A stretch of DNA of 61,805 nt from IMG/VR virus record IMGVR_UViG_3300030099_004395, positions 1-61,805 of that record, one strand, 5' to 3'. This document shows, piece after piece, positions 13,844-22,557 of this stretch; the first letter of the stretch is position 1; every line of letters starts with the position of its first letter. The translations under genes were made by a program, and so were the position numbers. This stretch comes from a virus. The notes under the pieces are model-generated. The model saw nothing but the letters and a program-made list of their open reading frames with translations. It was not told the DNA's origin and did no database searches.

Positions 13844-14361
13844 TGGCATTTAAACTACAAGCACCATTTAAAATAGATAATGTACCGCAATACGAGGTGG
13901 CGTTTCAATACGATAATCAAAAGGACGGATCACCTCAACCTGTAGCTAGAGCAAATAAAAACTTTAGTATAATATATAATAAAGATGAACACGATGCTGA
14001 AACTAGAGAAGAAGCTAGACATCATGAAGGTGAGCATTTAAAATCTATGTTAACTAAAGATAAAAAAGGTAATCCAGAACTAGACTACAGTCCGGCCGGC
14101 GTTACATATAAAGGAAAGTTCTATGATAGAAACGATCCATCATTTAATGAAGCTGATCCTAATCTCCCATATGAAAAGCCCGCTTACGAAGCCGGAGAAA
14201 AAAAAGATCCTAAAACTTTAGAGATAAAACCAAAACATTATCAGTCACCTGGTTTCAATGAGCTAGGAACTAAAAGCGGTGTAGATTCAGACGAAGTGAA
14301 TATGAACGAAAACTTTGGTCCTTCATTAAAAAAATGGGCAAGTAATAGATATGAAAGATAA
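13843..14361 (+). CDS. Putative zincin-like protein with HExxH, 172 aa
   Basis: Contains HEGEH at residues 61-65 (ARHHEGEHLKSML), the zinc-binding HExxH signature. It is followed by an LDYSPAGVTYKGKFYDR and LPYEKPAYE arrangement, as in small phage proteins with a similar HHE-x-x-H and LPWE-type pattern. A third ligand is not obvious. No signal peptide. It lies between two membrane-protein genes of the lysis region, so a peptidase acting on peptidoglycan or virion proteins is possible; activity is unproven. Confidence 0.5.
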   Translation: MAFKLQAPFKIDNVPQYEVAFQYDNQKDGSPQPVARANKNFSIIYNKDEHDAETREEARHHEGEHLKSMLTKDKKGNPELDYSPAGVTYKGKFYDRNDPSFNEADPNLPYEKPAYEAGEKKDPKTLEIKPKHYQSPGFNELGTKSGVDSDEVNMNENFGPSLKKWASNRYER

Positions 14362-14800
14362 GAAAAAGTTTAAAGAGACTAAAGTAGGAATTTTTTTAAA
14401 AGAAAAAGCTCCTAAGATTTTAGACACTGTAGGTGAGTTTTTACCAGATCAAGGTGGTTTAGGTATAGTAAAAAACTTAATAACAAGTGATAAAAGTATT
14501 AAGGCCGCAGATAAAGAAATGGCACTTAAACTTTTAGATCAAGATATAGCAGAAATGAATAACATCTCGCAGAGATGGAGTAGCGATATGAAAAGCGATT
14601 CATGGTTAAGTAAAAACACTAGACCTATGACGCTAATATTTCTTACTTTAGCTATGACAATATTTATAGTATTAGATTCAACTGTACTATTAGAAATAAA
14701 AACAGGTTGGGTTTCGCTATTAGAAGCTTTACTTATTACGGTATATGTAGCGTACTTTGGATCTAGAGGCGCTGAAAAAATAACAAAAATTAAAAATTAA
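14351..14800 (+). CDS. Holin of the three-TM (GTA-holin) type, 149 aa
   Basis: A helical N-terminal half is followed by RWSSDMKSDSWLSKNTRPMT, the conserved lead-in of the three-TM holin family. Then come hydrophobic segments LIFLTLAMTIFIVLDSTVLL and WVSLLEALLITVYVAYFG, and the tail GSRGAEKITKIKN. Holins form inner-membrane lesions that let the endolysin reach peptidoglycan. Position about 1.8 kb after the amidase supports the call. Confidence 0.75.
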   Translation: MKDKKKFKETKVGIFLKEKAPKILDTVGEFLPDQGGLGIVKNLITSDKSIKAADKEMALKLLDQDIAEMNNISQRWSSDMKSDSWLSKNTRPMTLIFLTLAMTIFIVLDSTVLLEIKTGWVSLLEALLITVYVAYFGSRGAEKITKIKN

Positions 14801-14805
14801 AAACA

Positions 14806-15375
14806 ATGGCAAGTACAAGTGTACAAGGTAATTGGGCTGCACAAGCTAGGGTATTTGGGCATGATGCTATACCTGTAGCTTTAAATTCAATTAGTAAAGT
14901 AGAAATAAACGCAGGTGGAACAGGTCACGAGTTAAATGATGTTATTACATTAACAACAGTAGCTTGCAACTTAAAAGTAACTGAAGTTGAAGCAGGTGTT
15001 GTTACTGGTGTTATGTTAGTACCTAACTCTACGGCTTCAGGTTCTCAACCATACGGCAAAGGTGGTACTATCGGAACAACATATAATCAATCTGCTACAA
15101 CAGGTTCAGGTACTGGTTTTTCTGCTACTGTTACAGAAACTAATCTTCCCCATACAGACGTTAGAGGAGCTAGTTTATACGTAACAACTGATTTAGAAGA
15201 ATTATCAGTTGTAATGGAATCAGGTAACTTATACGCCTCTTCAGGACCTGCACATACAGCAAACTTTAAAGGAGTACAAGCAGGAACATTCTTACCTATA
15301 TTAGTTAAGAAAGTTGTAGCTTGGACAAGTTCTGCTGGTGCTGATCAAGATCTTGAAGTAATAGCTCTTTACTAA
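14806..15375 (+). CDS. Putative virion protein, 189 aa
   Basis: Gly/Thr/Ser-rich, beta-prone, no Cys except one. Contains INAGGTGHELNDVITL and GSGTGFSATVT, the glycine-rich GY/GD-x-L type repeats seen in phage appendage proteins, and a compact C-terminal half. Likely a structural or decoration protein. It heads the block of fibre-like and paralogous virion genes. Confidence 0.6.
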   Translation: MASTSVQGNWAAQARVFGHDAIPVALNSISKVEINAGGTGHELNDVITLTTVACNLKVTEVEAGVVTGVMLVPNSTASGSQPYGKGGTIGTTYNQSATTGSGTGFSATVTETNLPHTDVRGASLYVTTDLEELSVVMESGNLYASSGPAHTANFKGVQAGTFLPILVKKVVAWTSSAGADQDLEVIALY

Positions 15376-15548
15376 TGCCTACTACTCAAGGTAACGTAAA
15401 TGCAATTCCATGGTGGAAAAAAGTAGACGGAGGCGGTGTAACACCTCCAGAAACTTTTTTTATAATACCTGAAAATAATAGCGTATATCCTTTTATAGCT
15501 CAAGAATCAGGTTTAACAAATTTAATGAAACAAGAAATAGCACCTTAA
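15375..15548 (+). CDS. Hypothetical small protein, 57 aa
   Basis: Frame MPTTQGNVNAIPWWKKVDGG..., ATG at 15375 in a TAATG overlap with the previous stop and ending one base before the next gene. Soluble, Pro-rich. Unknown; may be a small structural accessory of its neighbours. Confidence 0.6.
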   Translation: MPTTQGNVNAIPWWKKVDGGGVTPPETFFIIPENNSVYPFIAQESGLTNLMKQEIAP

Positions 15549-15549
15549 G

Positions 15550-16953
15550 ATGGCAAATATAAAGTTTTCAGGTTTTACAGCACCGGGTGGTTCGTTTACT
15601 CCAGCTAGAGTAAGTACCTACTTTGTAGGTTATGATAATTCTGGAGGTCCAGATAATGTTCAATTTTTAGTATCTGATGTTGAAGGTATACTTAATTGGC
15701 CAGAATATAATATGAGGTTGCAATCAACCACACTTAACCCTACTCTGGAATATGTACAAACAACAGGTTACTCCTATGGTACTGCTTCAGGTACGTTACA
15801 ATTTCAAGGTGGAACAAATGTAACAATAACAAGGCAAAGTGATTCAAAGTTAAAGATTGACGCTACAGATACTAATGATACGTCTTTACCAATTAAAAAC
15901 GGTGCTGGAACAGTAGAGTTTACAGCAACAGACACTACCGGTCTTAGAATAGTAGGTGGTGGTTCTGTAACAGCTACATATATAGCAGGTAGTCAACAAG
16001 TAGCTTTAACAGGTACAGATACTAATTTTAGTTATGCTCTATCAACAGCTGACAATAATCCTAATATAGATATAGAATTAACTGGCAGTGGTGGTGGATC
16101 AGATAGTGGTTACGAGGTTATAGCTGGATCAAACATAACTCTTACAGAAAACGGGTCAAACACTGGTTATACTATTGCTGCTGCTAATGATAATACTACC
16201 TATCAATTAGTTAATAATACAGGTGGTGGTAACCAATGTGTGATAGAATTACAAACATCAACATCAACACCCTCAGGCAACGTTACTCTTTCACCGGGTA
16301 GTAATATAACTATAACTAATCCCGCTGCTAATTTTTATACTATTTCCGCAGCCGCGTCTACATCATGGACTCAACAAGCTGATTTCGGGTCTAACAATAC
16401 TATAAACAATGGAGATACTTTAGATATAGCAGGAGGAGTGTACATAAAAACAACGTCAAACGCAACTTCTGGTAAAGAAGTAGAAATTGATCATAGTTTA
16501 ACAACTAGAAGTGATACTACTTCTACTGCTTCACCAGGTTCTGGTGGTACATTTACAGTTGTAGATTCCGTAACTTCAAATAACACAGGTCACGTAACGG
16601 CAGTAAATGTTAAAACAGTAACAATGCCAACTGTTACACCAGGTGGCGGTGGTTTAAATCCAACTGTTAAAACAACAAGTTATACTGCGTCAGCTGACGA
16701 TTTTATAATATGCAATGTAAATGGAACATTAGATATAACTTTGCCAGCTGCTGGAAGTTCTTCTGTAGGTGATATTATTGGAGTTAAATACGCTTCTCAA
16801 AATGCACAAACAGATAAACTTAGAGTATTTACAAATGCGTCGGGTGATAAAATAGATGGCACTGATAGAAGTTCATCTCCATTACCTATACCTTCTGTTA
16901 ATACTTACTACGAATTTATATACGGATCAGCTAATAACTGGTATATTAAATAA
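15550..16953 (+). CDS. Tail-fibre-like protein, 467 aa
   Basis: Repeated short beta units of the form GSNITLTENGSNTGYTIAA and SPGSNITITNPAANFYTISA run through the middle, typical of triple-helical or beta-prism fibres. The C-terminal 100 residues (TSYTASADDFIICNVNGTLDIT to the end) form a distinct knob-like domain often found at the end of phage fibres. Likely host recognition. Confidence 0.7.
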   Translation: MANIKFSGFTAPGGSFTPARVSTYFVGYDNSGGPDNVQFLVSDVEGILNWPEYNMRLQSTTLNPTLEYVQTTGYSYGTASGTLQFQGGTNVTITRQSDSKLKIDATDTNDTSLPIKNGAGTVEFTATDTTGLRIVGGGSVTATYIAGSQQVALTGTDTNFSYALSTADNNPNIDIELTGSGGGSDSGYEVIAGSNITLTENGSNTGYTIAAANDNTTYQLVNNTGGGNQCVIELQTSTSTPSGNVTLSPGSNITITNPAANFYTISAAASTSWTQQADFGSNNTINNGDTLDIAGGVYIKTTSNATSGKEVEIDHSLTTRSDTTSTASPGSGGTFTVVDSVTSNNTGHVTAVNVKTVTMPTVTPGGGGLNPTVKTTSYTASADDFIICNVNGTLDITLPAAGSSSVGDIIGVKYASQNAQTDKLRVFTNASGDKIDGTDRSSSPLPIPSVNTYYEFIYGSANNWYIK

Positions 16954-16954
16954 G

Positions 16955-17653
16955 ATGAGTTATACATTTGGAAAAGAAGGCGGAACAACGTTTGGTATGT
17001 TAGATTGGAACGATATTTTTTCACCAAATACAACTATACCTTGGGACGATATTTTAAAAGATTTAGATACTGTTATATGTAGAATACCTTACACTATAAC
17101 AAATAATCTTGGTACTGTAAATATGGTTGCACACAGGCTTTTAACTAATTTTAAAATATATGGATATAATCATTGGCTAGGAGATGGTATTACTTTAGGT
17201 TTAAATGTTAGTACTCATGATTTTATACCAGGTGAACCAGCTAGAATATCATCAACAGCTGCACCTGGTGGAACATTCGCTAATGTTAGAGCTTGTTTTG
17301 AAAGACCATCAGGCACGCCATCAGCAAATGATGTTACTTTAGGAATATGTTTAGAAACTGTACCAGCTTTTAATTCGTCTGATTTTACAGGTAATTATGC
17401 TTCTGTATTAGTAACAGGTGTTTGTCCAGGTTTAAGAGACAATGGCTCTACAGCAATGGACTTTGGAGAAGCATTATTTGTAGATACAGATTTTATAGGT
17501 GGAAAAACTAGAGGTTGCTTTAAAACTGCTGCAAATGCTGGTGGACAAGTTGGAAGACCACTATCTTTAGATACAGATATAATTATAAATTCTAGTGGCG
17601 ATGCTGTAGATGGTTGTACAGTATTGTTATTAAACAAATCAGAAGTTTGGTAA
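16955..17653 (+). CDS. Putative virion protein, paralogue 1 of 3, 232 aa
   Basis: Start at ATG 16955 (MSYTFGKEGGTTFGMLDWND), one base after the previous stop. Gly/Thr-rich beta protein with an ASVLVTGVCPGLRD-type turn and a GRPLSLDTD segment near the end. Its layout resembles the next two genes, so the three look like a tandem family. Function not recognised; decoration or adhesion are possible. Confidence 0.6.
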   Translation: MSYTFGKEGGTTFGMLDWNDIFSPNTTIPWDDILKDLDTVICRIPYTITNNLGTVNMVAHRLLTNFKIYGYNHWLGDGITLGLNVSTHDFIPGEPARISSTAAPGGTFANVRACFERPSGTPSANDVTLGICLETVPAFNSSDFTGNYASVLVTGVCPGLRDNGSTAMDFGEALFVDTDFIGGKTRGCFKTAANAGGQVGRPLSLDTDIIINSSGDAVDGCTVLLLNKSEVW

Positions 17654-17662
17654 AATTTTAAT

Positions 17663-18403
17663 ATGAGCTATCAAGAACTACCTTATACTTACGGCAAAAA
17701 AACACTTAAGCAGATAAATGATATGACTGGAATGGTTGAAGGTGATACTGTTTTTAATACTACATGGGGTTTGATAGAAATATATAGTGGCACAATGTGG
17801 ACTAATTCTCAAATGATTGAAACTATTTTTATTCAAAGAAGTACAACAGGAAGTACCAATGGTCGACTAACAGCAATGCCACCTATACCACAATACGCCA
17901 GTACTTATCCAAGAGTTCAACTACAACCAATACAAGGAACTAACAATGATGAACAAAATGGATATGTAGTTATGCAAGCAGCTGATAGTTCATTTGTTAC
18001 TCCAACTAGCACTGAGATTAGAAACGCTGCTGGATATCAAATTTTAGCGGTAGCAAGTACTGATCAAGATAGAATTTTTGGTGTAACTGTTAGAGGAGTT
18101 GATGACAATGAAGAGTCTGTAGCTAGAATAGGTGTTGCTTTTATGGGTAACTGGAATGGTTATGTTACACCTAACACAAACTCAGGTGATTCTAATTTAG
18201 AAGCTGTACAAGGTTGTTTTTGTAAAATATCAAGCTCAACTACTCAAGCTGGTATGTTAGATGATAGTTTTCCTGATGCTATAAACTCTGGTAACTTTGG
18301 TCCACTTGTAAATGGTAGAAGATTACCTTTGTTTCCATCTTCAGCTTCTACAGCTCCTGATAGAAATATAGAGTTTCAAATACATCATATGGAGGTTGCT
18401 TAA
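17663..18403 (+). CDS. Putative virion protein, paralogue 2 of 3, 246 aa
   Basis: MSYQELPYTYGKKTLKQINDM..., with a TVFNTTWGLIEIYSGTMW stretch and an LEAVQGCFCKISSSTTQAGM segment matching the position of VLVTGVCPGL in paralogue 1 and VQFSGVCELR in paralogue 3. Beta-rich, no signal peptide. Starts 9 nt after the previous gene. Confidence 0.6.
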   Translation: MSYQELPYTYGKKTLKQINDMTGMVEGDTVFNTTWGLIEIYSGTMWTNSQMIETIFIQRSTTGSTNGRLTAMPPIPQYASTYPRVQLQPIQGTNNDEQNGYVVMQAADSSFVTPTSTEIRNAAGYQILAVASTDQDRIFGVTVRGVDDNEESVARIGVAFMGNWNGYVTPNTNSGDSNLEAVQGCFCKISSSTTQAGMLDDSFPDAINSGNFGPLVNGRRLPLFPSSASTAPDRNIEFQIHHMEVA

Positions 18404-18413
18404 AAATTAACAA

Positions 18414-19016
18414 ATGGCTTTTCAAAATTTTTTTACATACGGCGCTATAAATAGAGATACTATTACTACCTTTGTAAATGACGTTTCATTTGAACCGTTG
18501 TTTACTGGAGGTCAAACCGTTTTTGATAGAACACAAGAAAATAATATGGCTTGGATAGATAATTCAAGTGGTAAAGGTATTATGAAATCAGGTGATATGT
18601 TTACAACTAACTATGCTGGTTTTTCTGCTCCGTTTCAATTTTCTTGGGTATCACCTAGAACAGGTACTAATGATAATAGAGTTAAAGCTGGTTTAGACGA
18701 TATGGAAATAGGTGATGGTGAAGAAGTAAATAAAAGTGGAGATAGTTGTGTTGGTTTTACTTACAACTATTCTACAAGTTCTTCAGATTTACTAGCAGTG
18801 CAATTTTCTGGTGTATGTGAATTAAGAGCTACTGGCACTTTTAATCAAGGAGATTTAATTAAAGCAGATGATGCGGGAGTAGGAGCTTCAGCTGGTCAAG
18901 GTGTTTTAACTTCAACTCAAGATGATGACAACACTTTTGGAATACAATTAAATGATTATAACTATGGATCAGGTGGATATGTTTTAGCAAAAGTAAATTG
19001 CTCAGAAAAGTTCTAA
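18414..19016 (+). CDS. Putative virion protein, paralogue 3 of 3, 200 aa
   Basis: MAFQNFFTYGAINRDTITTF..., with LAVQFSGVCELRATGTFNQGDLIKADD. This V-x-x-SGV then G-x-F-x-x-GD-x-I/L-x-AD pattern resembles small capsid decoration proteins. Ends the gene block; followed by the late promoter-like copy 2 and the terminase operon. Confidence 0.6.
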   Translation: MAFQNFFTYGAINRDTITTFVNDVSFEPLFTGGQTVFDRTQENNMAWIDNSSGKGIMKSGDMFTTNYAGFSAPFQFSWVSPRTGTNDNRVKAGLDDMEIGDGEEVNKSGDSCVGFTYNYSTSSSDLLAVQFSGVCELRATGTFNQGDLIKADDAGVGASAGQGVLTSTQDDDNTFGIQLNDYNYGSGGYVLAKVNCSEKF

Positions 19017-19017
19017 A

Positions 19018-19038
19018 AAACAAGTGATTATATAAAAA
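19018..19038 (+). promoter_or_regulatory. Late promoter-like element, copy 2
   Basis: AAACAAGTGATTATATAAAA in the 46-nt gap before the terminase-region operon. It shares AAGTGAT plus a TATA-like block with 6512, 29522 and 36054. Its position ahead of the packaging and head genes fits a promoter. Confidence 0.5.
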
Positions 19039-19062
19039 ACAATAATAATTAAATTTAATAAA

Positions 19063-19302
19063 ATGAATAAAATAAAAAAAGAAGAGCTAGAAAAAATTAA
19101 AAGTCAAGCTACTAAAACAAACCAACTACTAAATGAAGTAGGTTATTTAGAATCTAGAAAACATCAACTACTACATGATTTAGCTGGTTTGAATGAAGAG
19201 ATAGATATCTACAAGCAAGAACTAGAAAAAACATATGGTCAAGTTACTATAAATCTAGAAGACGGCAGTTTTGAAGAAATTGAAAAAGTAGAAAATGTCT
19301 AA
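19063..19302 (+). CDS. Small coiled-coil protein, 79 aa
   Basis: MNKIKKEELEKIKSQATKTN... is almost entirely helical with heptad spacing of Leu/Ile (LLNEVGYLESRKHQLLHDLAGLNEEIDIYKQEL), so a coiled coil. First gene after late promoter-like copy 2. Unknown role near the terminase genes. Confidence 0.65.
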   Translation: MNKIKKEELEKIKSQATKTNQLLNEVGYLESRKHQLLHDLAGLNEEIDIYKQELEKTYGQVTINLEDGSFEEIEKVENV

Positions 19303-19525
19303 TGTAATTAGAAAAATAAGTATAGGCTCGGATTATAAAAATGATGCTATGCATTATTCAGTTGGTCAAGAAGTTTATGGTGGTCATACTATATGTGATA
19401 TTATAGGAGATAGTAGCGATGGTGAGTATTTAATTTATATTAAAAAAAATAACGAAATATTACCATGGAAAAAATTTAATCGCAATATGGCTATAGCGGT
19501 TGAGTTTGATCTTAAATACGAATGA
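19295..19525 (+). CDS. Hypothetical protein, 76 aa
   Basis: MSNVIRKISIGSDYKNDAMH..., beta-rich, with GQEVYGGHTICDIIGDSSDGEYLIYIKKN suggesting a small beta barrel. Overlaps genes on both sides. Not recognised. Confidence 0.65.
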   Translation: MSNVIRKISIGSDYKNDAMHYSVGQEVYGGHTICDIIGDSSDGEYLIYIKKNNEILPWKKFNRNMAIAVEFDLKYE

Positions 19526-20115
19526 AAAGTTTATATAACTTTCTAGTAAAACCATATGATACTAGATATAACAATGTAAAAAAAATAGATGATAAAAATC
19601 TTATTATTAATACTAGCATTGAAAATCATAGGTTTGTTAGTAAAAAAGCGGTAGTTGTTTCTACACCTACTGCTTTTGATACAGATATTAAACCAGGTGA
19701 TATAGTATACGTACATCATAATATATTTAGAAGATGGTATGATCAAAAAGGTAAAGAAAGAAATAGCTCACTTTATTTTAAAGATGACTTATACTTTTGC
19801 AGTCTTGATCAAATATATATGTATAATCAAAAGTGCCATTTAAATTATTGCTTTGTAAAACCTATAAAAGATAAATCATTTCTAAGCATAGGTAAAGAAA
19901 GAAACCATTTTGGTATATTAAAATATTCTAATAAGTCGTTAGAACGCGTAGGATTAAAACCTGGAGCACTTGTTATATTTACACCAAACTCAGAGTTTGA
20001 ATTCATTATAGAAGATGAACGACTTTATTGTATGAAATCTAATGATATAGCTTTAACTCATGAATACGAAGGAAACGAAGAAGAAAATAATCCAAGCTGG
20101 GCAAAAAGCAGTTGA
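19522..20115 (+). CDS. Hypothetical protein, 197 aa
   Basis: Residues from about 60 contain GDIVYVHHNIFRRWYDQKGKERNS and LKPGALVIFTPNSEFEFIIEDERLYCM, resembling small beta-barrel chaperonin-10-like or capping proteins, but I cannot name a family. It overlaps the small-terminase gene by 56 nt. Confidence 0.6.
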   Translation: MKSLYNFLVKPYDTRYNNVKKIDDKNLIINTSIENHRFVSKKAVVVSTPTAFDTDIKPGDIVYVHHNIFRRWYDQKGKERNSSLYFKDDLYFCSLDQIYMYNQKCHLNYCFVKPIKDKSFLSIGKERNHFGILKYSNKSLERVGLKPGALVIFTPNSEFEFIIEDERLYCMKSNDIALTHEYEGNEEENNPSWAKSS

Positions 20116-20335
20116 GGAACTAATCAAAGTAGCTAAAGAGGCTATTGTTGATTCTGGAGATGATGTGTCAGCTGATAGATTAAAAAATGCAGCTGCTACT
20201 AAAAAGTTAGCTATATTTGATGCTTTTGAAATACTAACTAGAATTCAAGAAGAAGAAGAGTTATTAAAAGAAAAACCTAAGGATAAAAAAGAAGAAAGAG
20301 TATTTAAAGGTTTTGCTGAAGGGAGGAGTAAGTGA
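20060..20335 (+). CDS. terS: Terminase small subunit (putative), 91 aa
   Basis: MNTKETKKKIIQAGQKAVEE..., helical, with VSADRLKNAAATKKLAIFDAFEILTRIQEEEELL and KEERVFKGFAEGRSK. By eye it resembles small-subunit proteins of similar phages, and it lies directly before the large subunit (GTGA overlap). Role: DNA recognition for packaging. It begins 56 nt inside the previous gene in another frame. Confidence 0.65.
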   Translation: MNTKETKKKIIQAGQKAVEELIKVAKEAIVDSGDDVSADRLKNAAATKKLAIFDAFEILTRIQEEEELLKEKPKDKKEERVFKGFAEGRSK

Positions 20336-22554
20336 GTTACGAACAAACGCTTTGGAAAGAAGTTAAAGATGTTGTAAATCCTAAAATTATGTCTAAAAAC
20401 AATAGATATAATAAATGGGAATATGGTTATAATGCTGATTATGATTTTATAGTAATTAGTAAAAGTGGAAAAATTGGAAAGATCATTGAAATTCAAAATC
20501 TCCGTATTGCATTACCAGCAGAGCGTCAACCGTTTAAACGAAGCGAAAGCAAAGCGGAACAGTTCTGGCAAAAGCAAGAATATCCCAAAGAGTTAAGTAG
20601 GATAAAAAGTAGATTTGATTGGGACGAGTACCCAATAGATTTTAAAGAAAAATGGTTTGATTATATAGATGAAGAATTTAAACGAAGAGAGCTGGGCTAT
20701 TGGTTTTACAACGCTGGTGTTGCCACTTATATTACTGGTACTCATTACATGTATCTGCAATGGTCAAAGATCGACGTTGGAGCTCCCGATTATAGAGAGT
20801 CAAACAGACTCTTCTTCATATTTTGGGAAGCATGCAAAGCAGATAATAGATGTTATGGAATGTGCTATCTTAAAAACAGACGGAGTGGATTTTCTTTTAT
20901 GTCCTCAGCTGAACTTGTTAACCAAGCCACAATATCTAGTGATGCAAGATTCGGAATCTTATCTAAAACTGGAGCAGATGCTAAAAAAATGTTCACAGAT
21001 AAAGTTGTACCAATATCCGTTAACTATCCGTTTTTCTTCAAACCAATCCAAGATGGTATGGACCGTCCAAAAACCGAACTCGCTTATAGAGTGCCAGCTT
21101 CAAAGCTTACTAGACGAAAACTAGATGATAACGTAAAGTTAAAAGAATTACAAGGTCTTGACACAACTATAGACTGGAAAAACACGGGGGACAACTCTTA
21201 CGATGGTGAGAAATTAAAATTATTAGCACACGACGAATCAGGAAAATGGGAACGACCAGACAATATATTAAACAACTGGCGAGTTACAAAAACTACACTA
21301 AGATTAGGCCGAAGAATAGTAGGCAAGTGTATGATGGGCTCAACTTCAAACGCGTTAGATAAAGGTGGAGACAACTTTAAAAAATTATACAACGATTCAG
21401 ACGTTACAAAAAGAAATAGAAACGGACAAACAACTAGTGGACTCTATTCTCTTTTCATACCTATGGAGTGGAACTACGAAGGATTCATGGATACTTTTGG
21501 ATTACCTGTATTCACTACGCCAAAAAATCCAGTCAAAGGAATTGATAATGCATACATTGACATCGGAGTAATAGAGCATTGGCAAAATGAAGTAGATGGA
21601 TTAAAACAAGACAGTGACGGATTAAACGAATATTATAGACAGTTTCCAAGAACTGAGCAACACGCTTTTAGAGATGAAAATAAAAATACTTTATTTAATC
21701 TTACAAAGATATATGAACAGATTGATTATAATGAAGAAATGATAAATGAAAAATCTGTTACAAGAGGTAATTTTGGTTGGAACAATGGTATTGTTGATAC
21801 TAATGTTACTTTTTATCCAAACAAAGATGGTAGGTTTTTAATATCGTGGGTACCACCTGTTAATTTACAAAATAGTGTAATAGTTAAAAATGGTATTAAA
21901 TATCCTGGTAATGAACATATAGGTGCGTTTGGTTGTGATAGTTACGATATATCAGGAACTGTTGATGGTAAAGGATCTAAAGGTGCTCTTCACGGATTAA
22001 CTAAATTTTCTATGGAAGATGCACCACCAAACCACTTTTTTTTAGAATATATATCTAGACCACAAACAGCAGAAATATTTTTTGAAGACGTTTTAATGGC
22101 TTGTCATTTTTATGGTATGCCTATACTAGCTGAAAATAATAAACCTAGGTTACTTTATTATTTTAAAAGAAGAGGATATAGAGGTTTTAGTATGAATCGA
22201 CCTGATAAAGTTTGGAATAAATTATCAACAGCAGAAAAAGAAATAGGTGGTATACCTAATTCAAGTGAAGATATTAAACAAGCTCACGCAGCCGCTATAG
22301 AACATTATATAGAAAATTATATAGGTAAGTTAGAAGAAGGATATGGTGATATGTATTTTCAAGAAACTTTATCTGATTGGGCAAAATTTAATATAAACAA
22401 CAGAACAAAGCATGATGCTTCTATTAGTTCCGGTTTATGTATAATGGCTTGTAACAAAAATAGATATAGACCTACTATGGAAATTAATAAAAAACCAGTG
22501 TCTATAAATATAAAAAAATATAACAACACAGGATCTATTTCACAAATAATATAA
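20332..22554 (+). CDS. terL: Terminase large subunit, 740 aa
   Basis: ATP-driven packaging motor with nuclease. GTG start at 20332 overlaps the previous stop. A Walker-A-like motif K-N-R-R-S-G-F-S lies at about 181-188 (CYLKNRRSGFSFM). The C-terminal RNase-H-like nuclease begins with the Asp of GCDSYDISG (about 536) and continues past HGLTKFSMEDAPP to LAENNKPRLL. Longer than many large subunits (about 500-600 aa), with an extended N-terminus. Confidence 0.9.
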   Translation: MSYEQTLWKEVKDVVNPKIMSKNNRYNKWEYGYNADYDFIVISKSGKIGKIIEIQNLRIALPAERQPFKRSESKAEQFWQKQEYPKELSRIKSRFDWDEYPIDFKEKWFDYIDEEFKRRELGYWFYNAGVATYITGTHYMYLQWSKIDVGAPDYRESNRLFFIFWEACKADNRCYGMCYLKNRRSGFSFMSSAELVNQATISSDARFGILSKTGADAKKMFTDKVVPISVNYPFFFKPIQDGMDRPKTELAYRVPASKLTRRKLDDNVKLKELQGLDTTIDWKNTGDNSYDGEKLKLLAHDESGKWERPDNILNNWRVTKTTLRLGRRIVGKCMMGSTSNALDKGGDNFKKLYNDSDVTKRNRNGQTTSGLYSLFIPMEWNYEGFMDTFGLPVFTTPKNPVKGIDNAYIDIGVIEHWQNEVDGLKQDSDGLNEYYRQFPRTEQHAFRDENKNTLFNLTKIYEQIDYNEEMINEKSVTRGNFGWNNGIVDTNVTFYPNKDGRFLISWVPPVNLQNSVIVKNGIKYPGNEHIGAFGCDSYDISGTVDGKGSKGALHGLTKFSMEDAPPNHFFLEYISRPQTAEIFFEDVLMACHFYGMPILAENNKPRLLYYFKRRGYRGFSMNRPDKVWNKLSTAEKEIGGIPNSSEDIKQAHAAAIEHYIENYIGKLEEGYGDMYFQETLSDWAKFNINNRTKHDASISSGLCIMACNKNRYRPTMEINKKPVSINIKKYNNTGSISQII

Positions 22555-22557
22555 TAA

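Noticed and set aside
20669-21124. 151-aa rightward frame inside the large terminase gene
   Set aside because: Out-of-frame shadow; the terminase frame is intact through it and carries the ATPase motif.
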